Assembly (NCBI RefSeq): GCF_001653565.1
Contig: NZ_LYPB01000049.1
Location: 434,001-498,000, forward strand
DNA length: 64,000 nt
Reading direction: 5' to 3'
From: Paenibacillus oryzisoli
Lineage (GTDB): Bacteria > Bacillota > Bacilli > Paenibacillales > NBRC-103111
Part shown: in pieces, positions 44,178 through 53,768 of the stretch
Numbering within the stretch: position 1 is the first letter of the stretch
Layout of the letters: each line of letters begins with the position of its first letter
The notes under the pieces: model-generated
Databases searched by the model: none
Told to the model about the DNA's origin: nothing
What the model saw: the letters and a program-made list of their open reading frames with translations, nothing else
Program-made: the position numbers and the translations under genes

Positions 44178-44211
44178 AGACCCACAGCCCGTTGCTGTGG
44201 GTCTCTTTTTG
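44178..44211 (+). terminator. Strong terminator
   Basis: AGACCCACAGC-N5-GCTGTGGGTCT with CTTTTTG after, an 11-bp perfect stem. Confidence 0.88.
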
Positions 44212-44270
44212 TTAAGCTAAAGGGCAGTTTAACGTGTTGGTAGCTTGAGATTTTGAATATTATGAATCTA

Positions 44271-44603
44271 CTAACTTCTTGGAGCCCATAGCATTATAGA
44301 CACGCCTACAATGCAAACAGCAGCGCCTATCCAATCGTACATATCGGGTGTTTTTTTATCGATAAACATACCCCAATGCACAGCAAGAACAACAAACACG
44401 CCGCCGTATGCTGCGTAGACTCGACCAAATGATGGGAAACTCTGCAACGTTGGAATGATGCCATAAGCGACAAGGATGAGGCTTCCGAAGATACCATACC
44501 AGAGAGGCTTTGACTCCCGCAACCATAGCCATACCATGTACCCACCGCCAATTTCGGCAAGTCCTGCGATAATGAATATTAAGATAGTTAAGAACAAAAT
44601 CAT
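44271..44603 (-). CDS. ynfA: YnfA family small membrane protein
   Basis: A 110-aa protein with four membrane segments and YnfA (UPF0060) features: AGLAEIGGGYMVWLWLRESKPLWYGIFGSLILVAYGI at the start and FGRVYAAYGGVFVVLAVHWG in the middle. The family is related to small multidrug transporters. It is 12 nt after merR on the same strand, which suggests a metal or quaternary-ammonium efflux function within the MerR module; substrate unknown. Confidence 0.88.
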   Translation of the reverse strand: MILFLTILIFIIAGLAEIGGGYMVWLWLRESKPLWYGIFGSLILVAYGIIPTLQSFPSFGRVYAAYGGVFVVLAVHWGMFIDKKTPDMYDWIGAAVCIVGVSIMLWAPRS

Positions 44604-44615
44604 TTACTCCTTTCG

Positions 44616-45011
44616 CTATGAACAAGTGCCGGTGGTCTTTATTTTATCAAAGCATTCAGACCAAGTGAGGCATTTGCATTTTAAGCCATCGTCTAAAATT
44701 TGAATCATCGAATTAATTTGTTTCTTTTTCTCTTCAAGCTGAGCGCGTTTTTCTCTAGCCATCTCTTCCCATCTATCCGATGTAGGGATTGTTTCAAATC
44801 CTTCAAGCAAAACCGCAATTTCTGGAATCGTAAACCCGGTATGCTGTGCTATTTTTATAAATGTAATTCGCTCCAAAAGGCTCTCGCTATAGCGACGCTG
44901 ACCATTTTTACGGTCTGTATTTGGTAACAGTCCAATGGATTCATAATATCGAAGGGTCGATGGATTCACATCTGCTTTAGCTGCTAGTTGACCAATACTA
45001 AGTTCTGACAT
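44616..45011 (-). CDS. MerR-family metal-responsive regulator
   Basis: A 131-aa protein: N-terminal MerR HTH (LSIGQLAAKADVNPSTLRYYESIGLLPNTDRKNGQRRYSES), dimerisation helix, and C-terminal CKCLTWSEC...TGTCS. The C-x-C-x5-C spacing matches part of the SoxR cluster motif without its first Cys, and resembles Hg/Zn-type Cys sites. Divergent from two putative transporter genes with a typical MerR promoter between. Probable metal sensor, ion unknown. Confidence 0.87.
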   Translation of the reverse strand: MSELSIGQLAAKADVNPSTLRYYESIGLLPNTDRKNGQRRYSESLLERITFIKIAQHTGFTIPEIAVLLEGFETIPTSDRWEEMAREKRAQLEEKKKQINSMIQILDDGLKCKCLTWSECFDKIKTTGTCS

Positions 45012-45026
45012 TTATATGCACCTCAC

Positions 45027-45057
45027 TTGACTTAAAGTAAGCTTTAAGTATTATGAT
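45027..45057 (+). promoter_or_regulatory. MerR-type promoter with 19-bp spacer
   Basis: A -35 TTGACT (45027-45032) and -10 TATGAT (45052-45057) are separated by 19 bp. The spacer holds the dyad ACTTAAAG-N4-CTTTAAGT (45030-45049). The overlong spacer with a dyad is the signature of MerR activation by DNA twisting. Confidence 0.88.
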
Positions 45058-45089
45058 GTAATTATAATATTAATAAGGTGGTGGCGTAA

Positions 45090-45341
45090 ATGAAAAAAAG
45101 TGAATGGTTAGCAGGGCTTGGTATTCTTGGAGCATGCGCGCTTTGTTGTGCAGTGCCTTTACTTGGTGGCGCAGCTGTTCTTGGCATATCTTCTTTCTTT
45201 TTAAATCCTGTAGTGATTGCGATATTGGCTCTCGTTCTTATTACGGTGGCAGTTGTTGTATATCAGCGCCGAAAGGCAAATGGAACATCTTGCATGAAGC
45301 CAGGTTGCAACTGCAAGTCTTGTGCTAGTGGAAGGAGCTAA
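45090..45341 (+). CDS. MerF/MerT-like small membrane metal transporter
   Basis: An 83-aa protein with two membrane segments. The first holds the vicinal Cys pair in GACALCCAVPLLGG, as in mercury transporters, and the tail has CMKPGCNCKSC. First gene under the MerR promoter. The pattern suggests import of Hg(II) or a related soft metal, but no merA reductase is visible nearby. A metal other than mercury is possible. Confidence 0.75.
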   Translation: MKKSEWLAGLGILGACALCCAVPLLGGAAVLGISSFFLNPVVIAILALVLITVAVVVYQRRKANGTSCMKPGCNCKSCASGRS

Positions 45342-45345
45342 GCAT

Positions 45346-45693
45346 ATGAAAAATGAAGTGCCTGTTGCTTGCTGCCACTCCGTTTTTACGAAAGTAGAGC
45401 GGATGAATTACAAAGATGCTTGGGGCGAATTAGAAAAAAGAAGGACGGCTGTAATGGAGATTGAAGCAGGTTTCCAATATCAATTTCCCGGCGACTCGGA
45501 AACGCTTCGCATTCTGTATGATTGGATTAGTCTAGAGAGGAAATGCTGTCCGTTTTTAACTTTTACGGTGACAGCAAGTAGCGAAGATGAGCCTGTTTTC
45601 CTTCAATTAACTGGAACCGAAGATGCAAAATCATTCTTACGTTCAGAAATCAACGATATGATTACTTTGATTACTACAACGAACGATAGATAG
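45346..45693 (+). CDS. Conserved Cys protein of the MerR operon
   Basis: A 115-aa protein from ATG 45346 behind AAGGAG, only 4 nt after the previous stop. It has an N-terminal VACCHSVF, a mid helix YKDAWGELEKRR and WISLERKCCPFLTFTV, a pattern known from small proteins in mercury-type operons. Likely a cytoplasmic metal chaperone or sequestering factor. Closed by a terminator. Confidence 0.65.
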   Translation: MKNEVPVACCHSVFTKVERMNYKDAWGELEKRRTAVMEIEAGFQYQFPGDSETLRILYDWISLERKCCPFLTFTVTASSEDEPVFLQLTGTEDAKSFLRSEINDMITLITTTNDR

Positions 45694-45750
45694 TGTGTAC
45701 TTAATAATTATGAGAGCAAATCATTAAGTTAACGATGAACGTTTGTTCAA

Positions 45751-45806
45751 AAAAACAGCAGCATTCTAGGACTTTATTTTCTAGTCCATGGCTACTGCTG
45801 TTTTGT
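45751..45806 (+). terminator. Terminator of the MerR-controlled operon
   Basis: AAACAGCAGxxxCTAGGACT... pairs with ...TAGTCCxxxCTGCTGTTT (imperfect long stem), followed by TGTATTT. Confidence 0.6.
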
Positions 45807-45867
45807 ATTTCTGAGTCAGTCTAATACTTTATTATCACAGTATAGTATACTCCATAGACCCGTTGAT

Positions 45868-45906
45868 TAAAAAAGGAGCCACAATGAGCTTGCCCATCAT
45901 GGCTCC
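45868..45906 (-). terminator. Terminator of the integrase gene
   Basis: On the minus strand AGGAGCCA-N18-TGGCTCCT followed by TTTTTTA, 25 nt after the integrase stop. Confidence 0.8.
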
Positions 45907-45930
45907 TGTTGTCTCCAATTTTCTAATCAT

Positions 45931-47445
<1,515 letters not shown>

Positions 47446-47526
47446 TTATTACTGAAACGTATTTTCAATGAAATAAAAAGGCTAGTCTCGCCCCCTCAAT
47501 GCATAGATATGTAATGAGGTGATCCT

Positions 47527-47736
47527 TTGGAGCCCATCCGTGTTACTTTCAGCGTAACAAGTGAACATGGAACCACCTCCTTCAAAGGTCTAGATGAACT
47601 GCAACCAGAGTTTCAAGAGGATTTGATCAGTTGGGCTCAACTACTTATTCATACAGCATCTCAATCCCTATTAGCAGAACACATCGGACCTGAAGACGCA
47701 GATCAACTGACCTTCTCTATTACATGTAAACTTTGA
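47527..47736 (+). CDS. 69-aa protein between integrase and attR; candidate directionality factor
   Basis: TTG 47527 follows GAGGTGAT, and the frame ends just before a strong terminator, so this is a real small gene. Sequence MEPIRVTFSVTSEHGTT... is acidic with a beta start and a helical core; no family recognised. Divergent from the integrase and adjacent to the attachment site. Small excision factors (RDFs) of serine integrases can have such size and place, so this is a candidate only. Confidence 0.55.
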   Translation: MEPIRVTFSVTSEHGTTSFKGLDELQPEFQEDLISWAQLLIHTASQSLLAEHIGPEDADQLTFSITCKL

Positions 47737-47742
47737 GGGGGG

Positions 47743-47767
47743 CGAGCCGATATCGGCTCGTTTTTTT
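47743..47767 (+). terminator. Terminator of the 69-aa gene
   Basis: The perfect 18-bp inverted repeat CGAGCCGATATCGGCTCG is followed by TTTTTTT. Confidence 0.85.
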
Positions 47768-47790
47768 ATTTAAAGTCTTATTTATTTATT

Positions 47791-47818
47791 AAGCTCCTTA
47801 GTGAACGGAAGGCTGGGC
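47791..47818. other. attR of the spoVR island
   Basis: The element arm 47791-47811 (AAGCTCCTT-N2-TGAACGGAAG) runs into the 11-bp core 47808-47818, after which spoVR resumes. The arm is the inverted partner of 1369-1389. Confidence 0.88.
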
Positions 47819-48443
47819 ATCATACTGGCATCAACACATCCTGCGTGAAATGGATTTGACCGAGGAAGAAACGATCGAATACTCCAAGCTGAACTCCTCC
47901 GTCGTCGTTCCCTCTCGCCATTCCCTAAATCCTTATTATCTGGGTGTCAAAATATTCGAGGACATCGAGAAACACTGGGATGCACCAACAGAAGAGGAAA
48001 TCCGCAGATTCGGTCGTGTACCTGGGCAAGGTCGGAAGAAGATCTTCGAAGTTCGCGAATACGAGTCAGATACTTCGTTTATCCGTAACTATTTGAATAA
48101 GCCGCTAGTTGAAGAACTAGATCTGTACGTGTTCGAGAAGAAAGGGCCTGAGTGGAAAATAACAGACAAAACGTGGGAAAATACGCGGGATCAGCTCATT
48201 TACTCCCGAGTAAACGGCGGTTTTCCCTACATCGTCGTGGAGGATGGCGATTATCAGCGCAACGGCGAGTTGTATCTGAAGCATGCTTTTGAAGGCGTGG
48301 AGCTGGATCTGAAATATGTCGAGCGAACGCTGCCATATATTTATAAGCTGTGGGGTAAAACCATTCATATGCATACGATGGTGGAGGATAAGCCAGTGTT
48401 GTTTAGTTTTGATGGGAAGAAGCATCATCGGAGATTCTTGTGA
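47808..48443 (+). CDS. spoVR: SpoVR, 3' part of the split gene
   Basis: Begins at the core repeat in frame (E-G-W-A-S-Y-W-H-Q) and continues 197 codons from the first ATG (47850) to TGA 48443. It holds the conserved SpoVR C-terminal half ([41 protein letters not shown]). It lacks a ribosome site, so it is not expressed alone. Codon and base composition match the chromosomal 5' part rather than spoVR2. Excision of the island would restore the 477-aa protein. Confidence 0.9.
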   Translation, partial: EGWASYWHQHILREMDLTEEETIEYSKLNSSVVVPSRHSLNPYYLGVKIFEDIEKHWDAPTEEEIRRFGRVPGQGRKKIFEVREYESDTSFIRNYLNKPLVEELDLYVFEKKGPEWKITDKTWENTRDQLIYSRVNGGFPYIVVEDGDYQRNGELYLKHAFEGVELDLKYVERTLPYIYKLWGKTIHMHTMVEDKPVLFSFDGKKHHRRFL

Positions 48444-48446
48444 GAG

Positions 48447-48476
48447 AAAGCCCAACCCGTGAAGGGTTGGGCTTTT
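48447..48476 (+). terminator. spoVR terminator
   Basis: AAAGCCCAACCC-N5-GGGTTGGGCTTTT, perfect 12-bp stem, immediately after the spoVR stop. This is the natural end of the yhbH-spoVR operon. Confidence 0.88.
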
Positions 48477-48593
48477 GAGGTTTTCTTGTATAACAAGCTC
48501 CTAATTCCTCACTTTAATTAATCTCACTAAAAATAGCAGACCAATATTCCGATATAGAAAGGGTCAGATACTCAGAAATTAAGGAGGAACCTC

Positions 48594-48770
48594 ATGGACA
48601 TTCCAGCTATGTCAATGTCATTTGCCCAGAACGATTTATCCCAAGCAGTTGGAATAAGCGTATTGAAAATGGCGAAAGAACAAATGACGGAACAAGGCCA
48701 GCAAATGGTCCAATTAATTGAACGCAGTGTACAGCCGAACTTAGGTGGCAATCTTGATATAAAAGTTTAA
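48594..48770 (+). CDS. yjfB: YjfB family protein
   Basis: A 58-aa protein (MDIPAMSMSFAQNDLSQAVGISVLKMAKEQ...) with a clear AAGGAGG site 8 nt upstream. It matches the short YjfB group described as putative motility or sporulation proteins in Bacillales. Function not established. Alone between two terminators. Confidence 0.8.
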   Translation: MDIPAMSMSFAQNDLSQAVGISVLKMAKEQMTEQGQQMVQLIERSVQPNLGGNLDIKV

Positions 48771-48777
48771 AGCAAAT

Positions 48778-48815
48778 AAGGGATCTACGTTCGCCTTCGG
48801 CGATGTAGATCCCTT
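48778..48815. terminator. Bidirectional terminator
   Basis: AAGGGATCTAC...GTAGATCCCTT hairpin with inner CGCC-TTCG-GGCG pairing, between yjfB and the convergent Uma2 gene. Confidence 0.85.
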
Positions 48816-48827
48816 ACTTATTCCCAC

Positions 48828-49394
48828 TTATTCTAGGCTAAATAACATATTTAGCGGCATCTGCAAATCTTTAAATATGAAGGAATGGATTGTATCCCCT
48901 TCTGTATATAAATGCTGTACCTGGTAGCTGCCATCCTTCAGCCAGTATACGTGAACTGTTCGATTTCCTGGATCGACAATCCAATACTCCTGTACCCCAT
49001 ATTTCTGATATAGATTGAACTTCTCATTAAAGTCTTTCAATGCCGTAGATGGGGACAACACTTCAATGATTAAAGTTGGAGCACCTTGGCAGCCATTTTT
49101 TGCAATTTGATCCTTCGAGCAAACGACCGAGAGATCGGGTTGAGCGACATGATCAGGCGACTTATATTCTTCACTTTCGCTAAAAAACACATCGAATGGA
49201 GCCACAAAAACAAAGCAATTCCGATTCTGTAAAAAAGTCCGTAGAGCATAATAAAGCTCTCCTACAATATATTGATGCAATGATGTCGGAGCCGGTGACA
49301 TGTTATAGGATTTGCCATTAATTAACTCCCATGCTCCGTCCCATGTCAGCCAATCTTGATAGGTGTGAAATTTCTTCTCATCTGGATTTGACAC
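48828..49394 (-). CDS. Uma2 family (DUF820) putative nuclease
   Basis: A 188-aa protein with the Uma2 pattern: YQDWLTWDGAWELINGKSYNMSPAP at the start, AQPDLSVVC near residue 88, APTLIIEVLSPSTALKDFNEKFNLYQKYGVQEYWIVDPGNRTVHVY. The D-x(n)-E-V-L arrangement is that of PD-(D/E)xK-fold enzymes. Family role is unknown. Common in Paenibacillus and cyanobacteria. Confidence 0.87.
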   Translation of the reverse strand: MSNPDEKKFHTYQDWLTWDGAWELINGKSYNMSPAPTSLHQYIVGELYYALRTFLQNRNCFVFVAPFDVFFSESEEYKSPDHVAQPDLSVVCSKDQIAKNGCQGAPTLIIEVLSPSTALKDFNEKFNLYQKYGVQEYWIVDPGNRTVHVYWLKDGSYQVQHLYTEGDTIHSFIFKDLQMPLNMLFSLE

Positions 49395-49589
49395 GATGTT
49401 GGGCCTCCTTCTGATTGTGTTTATCGTGTACTAATTGTAGCACGATCAAGTGAGTCGTTGCCAATTTTCACACTCGCGGCTCCTATATGACTGAGCATTA
49501 CCTGATGAAGTTGCAACCATGCATAAACCAACGAACTAAAGCTAACATTAACGAAGTTACATTACCTCAACATCAAAGGAGACTTCGTT

Positions 49590-50228
49590 ATGCAGCAGCA
49601 AATACAACCCAATTCCCCTACGCAAACTACGCTGTCTACAAACCACGGCGGTCATGAGCTTTTTGATTTACATGAAGTGTTGGCCTGTACCATTAATGTA
49701 TTGGATCAATTCATGATGTTCAGGCAGTTTGTACAAGACAGCGAGCTGCTGGACATTCTGGATCGTCAATACCAGTTCACGCTTGCCCAATACAATCTAA
49801 CGGTTAAGTGTTTCACAACAGGGCAAAAGCCAAGCCAAGAAACGTCCACGTACATGATTCGGCAATTATCGGATCCAATCTATGGCATTCAACCGTCCCA
49901 ACCGAAAAAGCCAAACCAGTCACTCTCTGATGTGAAAGATGCGGGGATAAGCGGGCATATGCTCGGTCTGGTCAAAACACATGCCTCGTTGCTAACCATG
50001 ACAGCAGTAGAAGTGACGAATCCCGTCGTTCGGCGTGTATTAGCTTCTCAGGTGCAAAATTTCATCGAAATGGCTTATGAAATCTTTCTATATCAAAATA
50101 GACTGGCCTATTATCAGGTGCCACAATTAGAAGCTTCGGATATGCAAAGCATGCTGACAGCATTCGTTCCCGCAGCTGGTACACCACAAATGCCCCCAAA
50201 TAACAGAGGGGCATCCTCTGTGCACTAG
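49590..50228 (+). CDS. CotF-type spore coat protein
   Basis: A 212-aa protein with two helical bundles of the coat protein F family (LFDLHEVLACTINVLDQFMMFRQFVQD and GLVKTHASLLTMTAVEVTNPVVRRVLASQVQNFIEMAYEIFLYQN). ATG 49590 follows AAGGAG. Likely assembled into the spore coat during sporulation. Ends before a terminator. Confidence 0.82.
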   Translation: MQQQIQPNSPTQTTLSTNHGGHELFDLHEVLACTINVLDQFMMFRQFVQDSELLDILDRQYQFTLAQYNLTVKCFTTGQKPSQETSTYMIRQLSDPIYGIQPSQPKKPNQSLSDVKDAGISGHMLGLVKTHASLLTMTAVEVTNPVVRRVLASQVQNFIEMAYEIFLYQNRLAYYQVPQLEASDMQSMLTAFVPAAGTPQMPPNNRGASSVH

Positions 50229-50239
50229 GTAACAGCTTA

Positions 50240-50284
50240 TGAAGCCCAGCAGCGGCCTTAAGGCAGCTGTTTGGGCTTTCTCAT
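50240..50284 (+). terminator. Terminator after the coat gene
   Basis: AAGCCCAG-CAGC... / ...GCTG-TTTGGGCTTT imperfect hairpin ending in TTTCTC. Confidence 0.7.
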
Positions 50285-50347
50285 TTTTTCTAGCCAGAGA
50301 TATGGGGGGGAATTACGTATAGTGACTATGCGGCTACTCCAGATATT

Positions 50348-51121
50348 TTATTTATGAAAAAGCACACCTACGGCTTTTAGTTTATTTTTCATATACGTGT
50401 AAGGACATTTAGAAGGGACGCTTTCATCATCACGCAAAAAGTATTGCTTCCATTCGTGGTTGTCCTCTTGCCCATACCATTTCAGAGAAGGATGTGCGGG
50501 GATTCCATCGTATGCCTCTAATTTTTGGCGAATGCGCTTTTTCATATGACGACCAAAAGGGGTCGAATCATTGATTTCTTCAAAGACCCATCGCGGTTGG
50601 AAGGCAATGAGGAAATGTGGAAACATGCGGCTCTTTCTAACGATGTGGGCAGGTGTCCCGCAAAAAGAGAAATAGGGCTCCCCATCACAACAAAATTCCC
50701 AAGAATGGTGCGAAGGATCCTTTGAAATATGCGCAGGCAATGGCGCCCCATCTCTAGCGCTGACTCCACTTAGAACAGACCAAAATAGCTCCTCGTAGTC
50801 TTCTACTGAGAAGCTATTCAGCATGTCTGCGGGTGTTTGGAAAAAAATAACCAGTGAAGCAAATTTACCAGTTTCCCTTGAACAACGGCCATAGGCTTGC
50901 AAGAGCTCCAATACGTCAAGGGCAGCTTGTTCTGATCTTGGATCCGCAGCAAAGCCAAAGCGCAGATTGTTAGTAAGAAATCCTTGACGTCCAGGGATAC
51001 AAGGATACGTATTGCCTGGATCCGCAATCATCTTTGCGAATTGATGGAAGGCATCTTGCTGCCATTCGGCAAGGGTGTTTATATGTGCATCAAGCCAGTC
51101 TTTGGCATAGAGATCAGTCAT
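50348..51121 (-). CDS. YqcI/YcgG family protein
   Basis: A 257-aa protein from ATG 51121 behind AAGGAGG; the frame extending to 51154 is upstream of that site. Family hallmarks include YPCIPGRQGFLTNNLRFGFA, FFQTPADML, a paired WEFCCDGEPYFSFCGTPAH and FQPRWVFEEI. A stand-alone cytoplasmic protein of unknown activity, described as heme-oxygenase- or Fe-related in some members. Confidence 0.87.
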   Translation of the reverse strand: MTDLYAKDWLDAHINTLAEWQQDAFHQFAKMIADPGNTYPCIPGRQGFLTNNLRFGFAADPRSEQAALDVLELLQAYGRCSRETGKFASLVIFFQTPADMLNSFSVEDYEELFWSVLSGVSARDGAPLPAHISKDPSHHSWEFCCDGEPYFSFCGTPAHIVRKSRMFPHFLIAFQPRWVFEEINDSTPFGRHMKKRIRQKLEAYDGIPAHPSLKWYGQEDNHEWKQYFLRDDESVPSKCPYTYMKNKLKAVGVLFHK

Positions 51122-51220
51122 GTCGAAATAACCTCCTTCGTGAGTACGAAGCATACTATGCGAAGGAGATTGGATGGGTGAGTATCACGGTCTAAGGTTG
51201 ATGGAGATATTGACTTCTGA

Positions 51221-51847
51221 CTAACCCGTTAACTGCTTAAAGGCCTGATAGCCAAAATACATACCGAATCCTATGAGAGAAAGCCCAGCTAGAGCAGAAA
51301 TCATTCTCAGTGTCGTGCGGTTGCCGAATTTGTGAAAGGAGCTAGCTAGCGTGGACATAGCCACATCCCACAAAAGGATGCCTACAAAGATACCTGAGGT
51401 ATGCCAAAGCACCTGCTTAAGGCCATAATTCTGTACACTTTCGGCTAAAATAGAGCCATAAATACCGAGCCAAAACAAGATATTTAGCGGATTGGTAAGA
51501 GCCATAATAAATCCGGATCGGAAAGAACTTACGCTGGATTGAACCTCGCGGGGGTTGTCATTCTGGGGTATTTTCACGTTTCTAAGCGTATCCACGCCCG
51601 TGTAGAGAAGAACAAAACAGCCAAATAACCATAGAAATGTTTTCATAAACGGAGTGGTCAAGAAATGGGCTAAACCAAAATAGATCAACAGCATATACAG
51701 CAAATCGGCACACATCGCGCCTAATCCGATCAACCACGCGGCAGTAAAGCCATATCTAGCTCCTTTGTCGAGTTGAGCAGCATTAATAGGACCGATAGGT
51801 GCCGATAATGAAATTCCAAGAAGTAGATACGTGAAAAAAGCATGCAT
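51221..51847 (-). CDS. LysE family amino-acid exporter
   Basis: A 208-aa membrane protein with six segments and the LysE/RhtB features LLGISLSAPIGPINAAQLDKGARYGFTAAWLIGLGAMCADLLYML and FIMALTNPLNILFWLGIYG. Exports an amino acid or derivative; substrate not predictable. Stands alone between YqcI and the DUF1989 gene. Confidence 0.9.
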   Translation of the reverse strand: MHAFFTYLLLGISLSAPIGPINAAQLDKGARYGFTAAWLIGLGAMCADLLYMLLIYFGLAHFLTTPFMKTFLWLFGCFVLLYTGVDTLRNVKIPQNDNPREVQSSVSSFRSGFIMALTNPLNILFWLGIYGSILAESVQNYGLKQVLWHTSGIFVGILLWDVAMSTLASSFHKFGNRTTLRMISALAGLSLIGFGMYFGYQAFKQLTG

Positions 51848-51918
51848 AACCTCGCCCCCTGAATATCAGATAACTTGTACAAGTTATTGTATGAGAGGCG
51901 CAAGTTCAATAGAAGATC

Positions 51919-52509
51919 TCAAAGAATATCAACGCGAATCGGTGTACAATGGTACCCATTGCAAAGGCTTTCTGAGCATGGGCAAGCCGATATAGCCACA
52001 ATGAGGTCCATTTCTGCACGAAGCTCAATATAATCTCCTGCTTGAGATAGCGGTTTTTCAACACTAATTTGTCCAGAAGGCCCAATGACGGTGTTCATGA
52101 ATATATTAAATGGATAATGTTGATCAGGGGCAGGGATGTCAAAGGGTGACAGTGCAGCATTTAAATTCATATAACAACTGGTGTGATCTTGCTTATTGTA
52201 CAGCAGCGCATACATTTCGGGCCGACAGGCCGAGTTAATCCAATCGTGCTGTCCCACCGTATCCTTTATAATCGTGAGCATAGGGGTATATTTATTGGAG
52301 TAGATGGTATCCCCTGGCTTCACTTTCATCGAATGTAAAGCGTCCATGGTAACAGTGGGGTCTAGCCGCTCACTGATATCATCCTCACGATAGGCTACAA
52401 AGTCGGCAACTTGTTCTCCCTCTACATCTGTAACTCGAATCACTTGGCCCTTCTTGAGATGGAGACCGAGTCCCTCTGTAGCTGGGATTTGCCAATGCTG
52501 TTTGCTCAT
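51919..52509 (-). CDS. DUF1989 (urea carboxylase-associated family) protein
   Basis: A 196-aa protein. The domain spans almost the whole length with QVIRVTDVEGEQVADFVAYREDD, NKYTPMLTIIKDT, PFNIFMNTVIG and AISACPCSESLCNGYHCTPIRV, which holds the family's Cys cluster. AGGAGG precedes the ATG. The family is associated with urea or amide metabolism, but no urea carboxylase gene is near, so its reaction here is unknown. Confidence 0.87.
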   Translation of the reverse strand: MSKQHWQIPATEGLGLHLKKGQVIRVTDVEGEQVADFVAYREDDISERLDPTVTMDALHSMKVKPGDTIYSNKYTPMLTIIKDTVGQHDWINSACRPEMYALLYNKQDHTSCYMNLNAALSPFDIPAPDQHYPFNIFMNTVIGPSGQISVEKPLSQAGDYIELRAEMDLIVAISACPCSESLCNGYHCTPIRVDIL

Positions 52510-52605
52510 TCAAGTCCTCCTGCTCATTGGTAAGTTCACCTTACAGTATGGCATTTGGTTTGCGGATTTATGAGAAAAACTTCTATGGAAATCCTTCGGT
52601 GACAC

Positions 52606-52645
52606 AAAGAAAAAGCCCAATCTCAGAGAGATTGAACTTTCTCTT
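52606..52645 (-). terminator. Terminator after the ABC permease gene
   Basis: CAATCTC-N4-GAGATTG stem followed on the minus strand by GGGCTTTTTCT. Confidence 0.55.
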
Positions 52646-52664
52646 TGCAGGCAACCCGCTTCGC

Positions 52665-53768
52665 CTACTCCCACTTAAACGTAAATGTCGCCACAATGAA
52701 AGACACGACTAGCCAGATAGCCAGAAACAGCCCTTCCTGCCACAGATCCCCAATGCCCGCGCCCACATTCATAATTTGCCGAAGGGCGGTGCTGAGCTGC
52801 GTAATCGGAATCGATTTCACAATGGGCTGCAAAAACTCTGGCATGCTGGAGATCGAGAAAAATACACCGCCTAAGAACATGAGCGGAAATGAGATCAACC
52901 CGGAAATCGGCCCTACACTCTCTGGCGTTTTGGCTAAACCAGCAATGATGAAACCGATAGACATGAACGTCAATGTCCCCATGACAACGAACAGCATGAG
53001 CAGCCACCACGAGCCATTAACCTGTGTGCCAAAAATCAAAGCACCGACAAGCAGCACGATTAAGGCTTGCGCCGTGTTCATCACAAGGCGCGCAGTTATC
53101 TGCGCGGCGATAAACGTAGATGCCTTCAGTGGCGTACTTTGCATACGTCGCAGCACACCGCGCTCACGCCATGAAGCAATTTGTCCCGAAACGCCATTTA
53201 AGTTGTTGGTCATGATCATCATTGCCAGAATACCCGGTACGAGGAAATCAATGTAGCGTAGCTGCAGCGCTTGCACACCAACCGGTTCAACTTTGACAAT
53301 GGGCATATAATTGGACATTTGCTTAGAAACGCCATCTGCCACTTGACCTATCGTTTGCAAACCAATCTGTGCACTCTGCTGGTTCGTCTGATCGTAATAT
53401 ACCTGCAAGAAGCTCGCCTTCGAGCTGTCCGCTCCCTTTTTCGCAACGGCTTCTCCGTAATTCTTCTGAATAACGACAACTAACTTCTGATCCCCGTGCT
53501 TGAGCTGCTGGAGTGACATATCCATATCCTCTGCAGGTTTTAGCTTCAAAATAGGATTCGCTTGCAGCGCCTCCACCATGACTCTCGATTCCGCACTTTG
53601 ATCCTGATCAATGACGACGCCATCGACGATGATATCATTACCTTTGCCAAGAAAGGAGCCGAGCATAATCATGAAGAAAAGCGGCATGAACAACGTGAAC
53701 ACAAGCACTTGTCGATTCCGAACAAAAAACCGAAGTTGGCTTAACGTCAATTGAATATAGGCATTCAT
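52665..53768 (-). CDS. ABC-2 type transporter permease
   Basis: A 367-aa permease: one N-terminal membrane segment (residues ~22-40), a large extracytoplasmic loop (~50-170), then five segments in the C-terminal half with the ABC-2 signature (LRYIDFLVPGILAMMIMTNNLNGVSGQIASWRERGVLRRMQSTPLKASTFIAAQ). Overlaps the ATPase gene by 4 nt. Drug, lipid or peptide export; substrate unknown. Confidence 0.92.
   Translation of the reverse strand: MNAYIQLTLSQLRFFVRNRQVLVFTLFMPLFFMIMLGSFLGKGNDIIVDGVVIDQDQSAESRVMVEALQANPILKLKPAEDMDMSLQQLKHGDQKLVVVIQKNYGEAVAKKGADSSKASFLQVYYDQTNQQSAQIGLQTIGQVADGVSKQMSNYMPIVKVEPVGVQALQLRYIDFLVPGILAMMIMTNNLNGVSGQIASWRERGVLRRMQSTPLKASTFIAAQITARLVMNTAQALIVLLVGALIFGTQVNGSWWLLMLFVVMGTLTFMSIGFIIAGLAKTPESVGPISGLISFPLMFLGGVFFSISSMPEFLQPIVKSIPITQLSTALRQIMNVGAGIGDLWQEGLFLAIWLVVSFIVATFTFKWE

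Noticed and set aside
52645..53256. 203-aa plus-strand ORF
   Set aside because: Shadow of the ABC permease gene.
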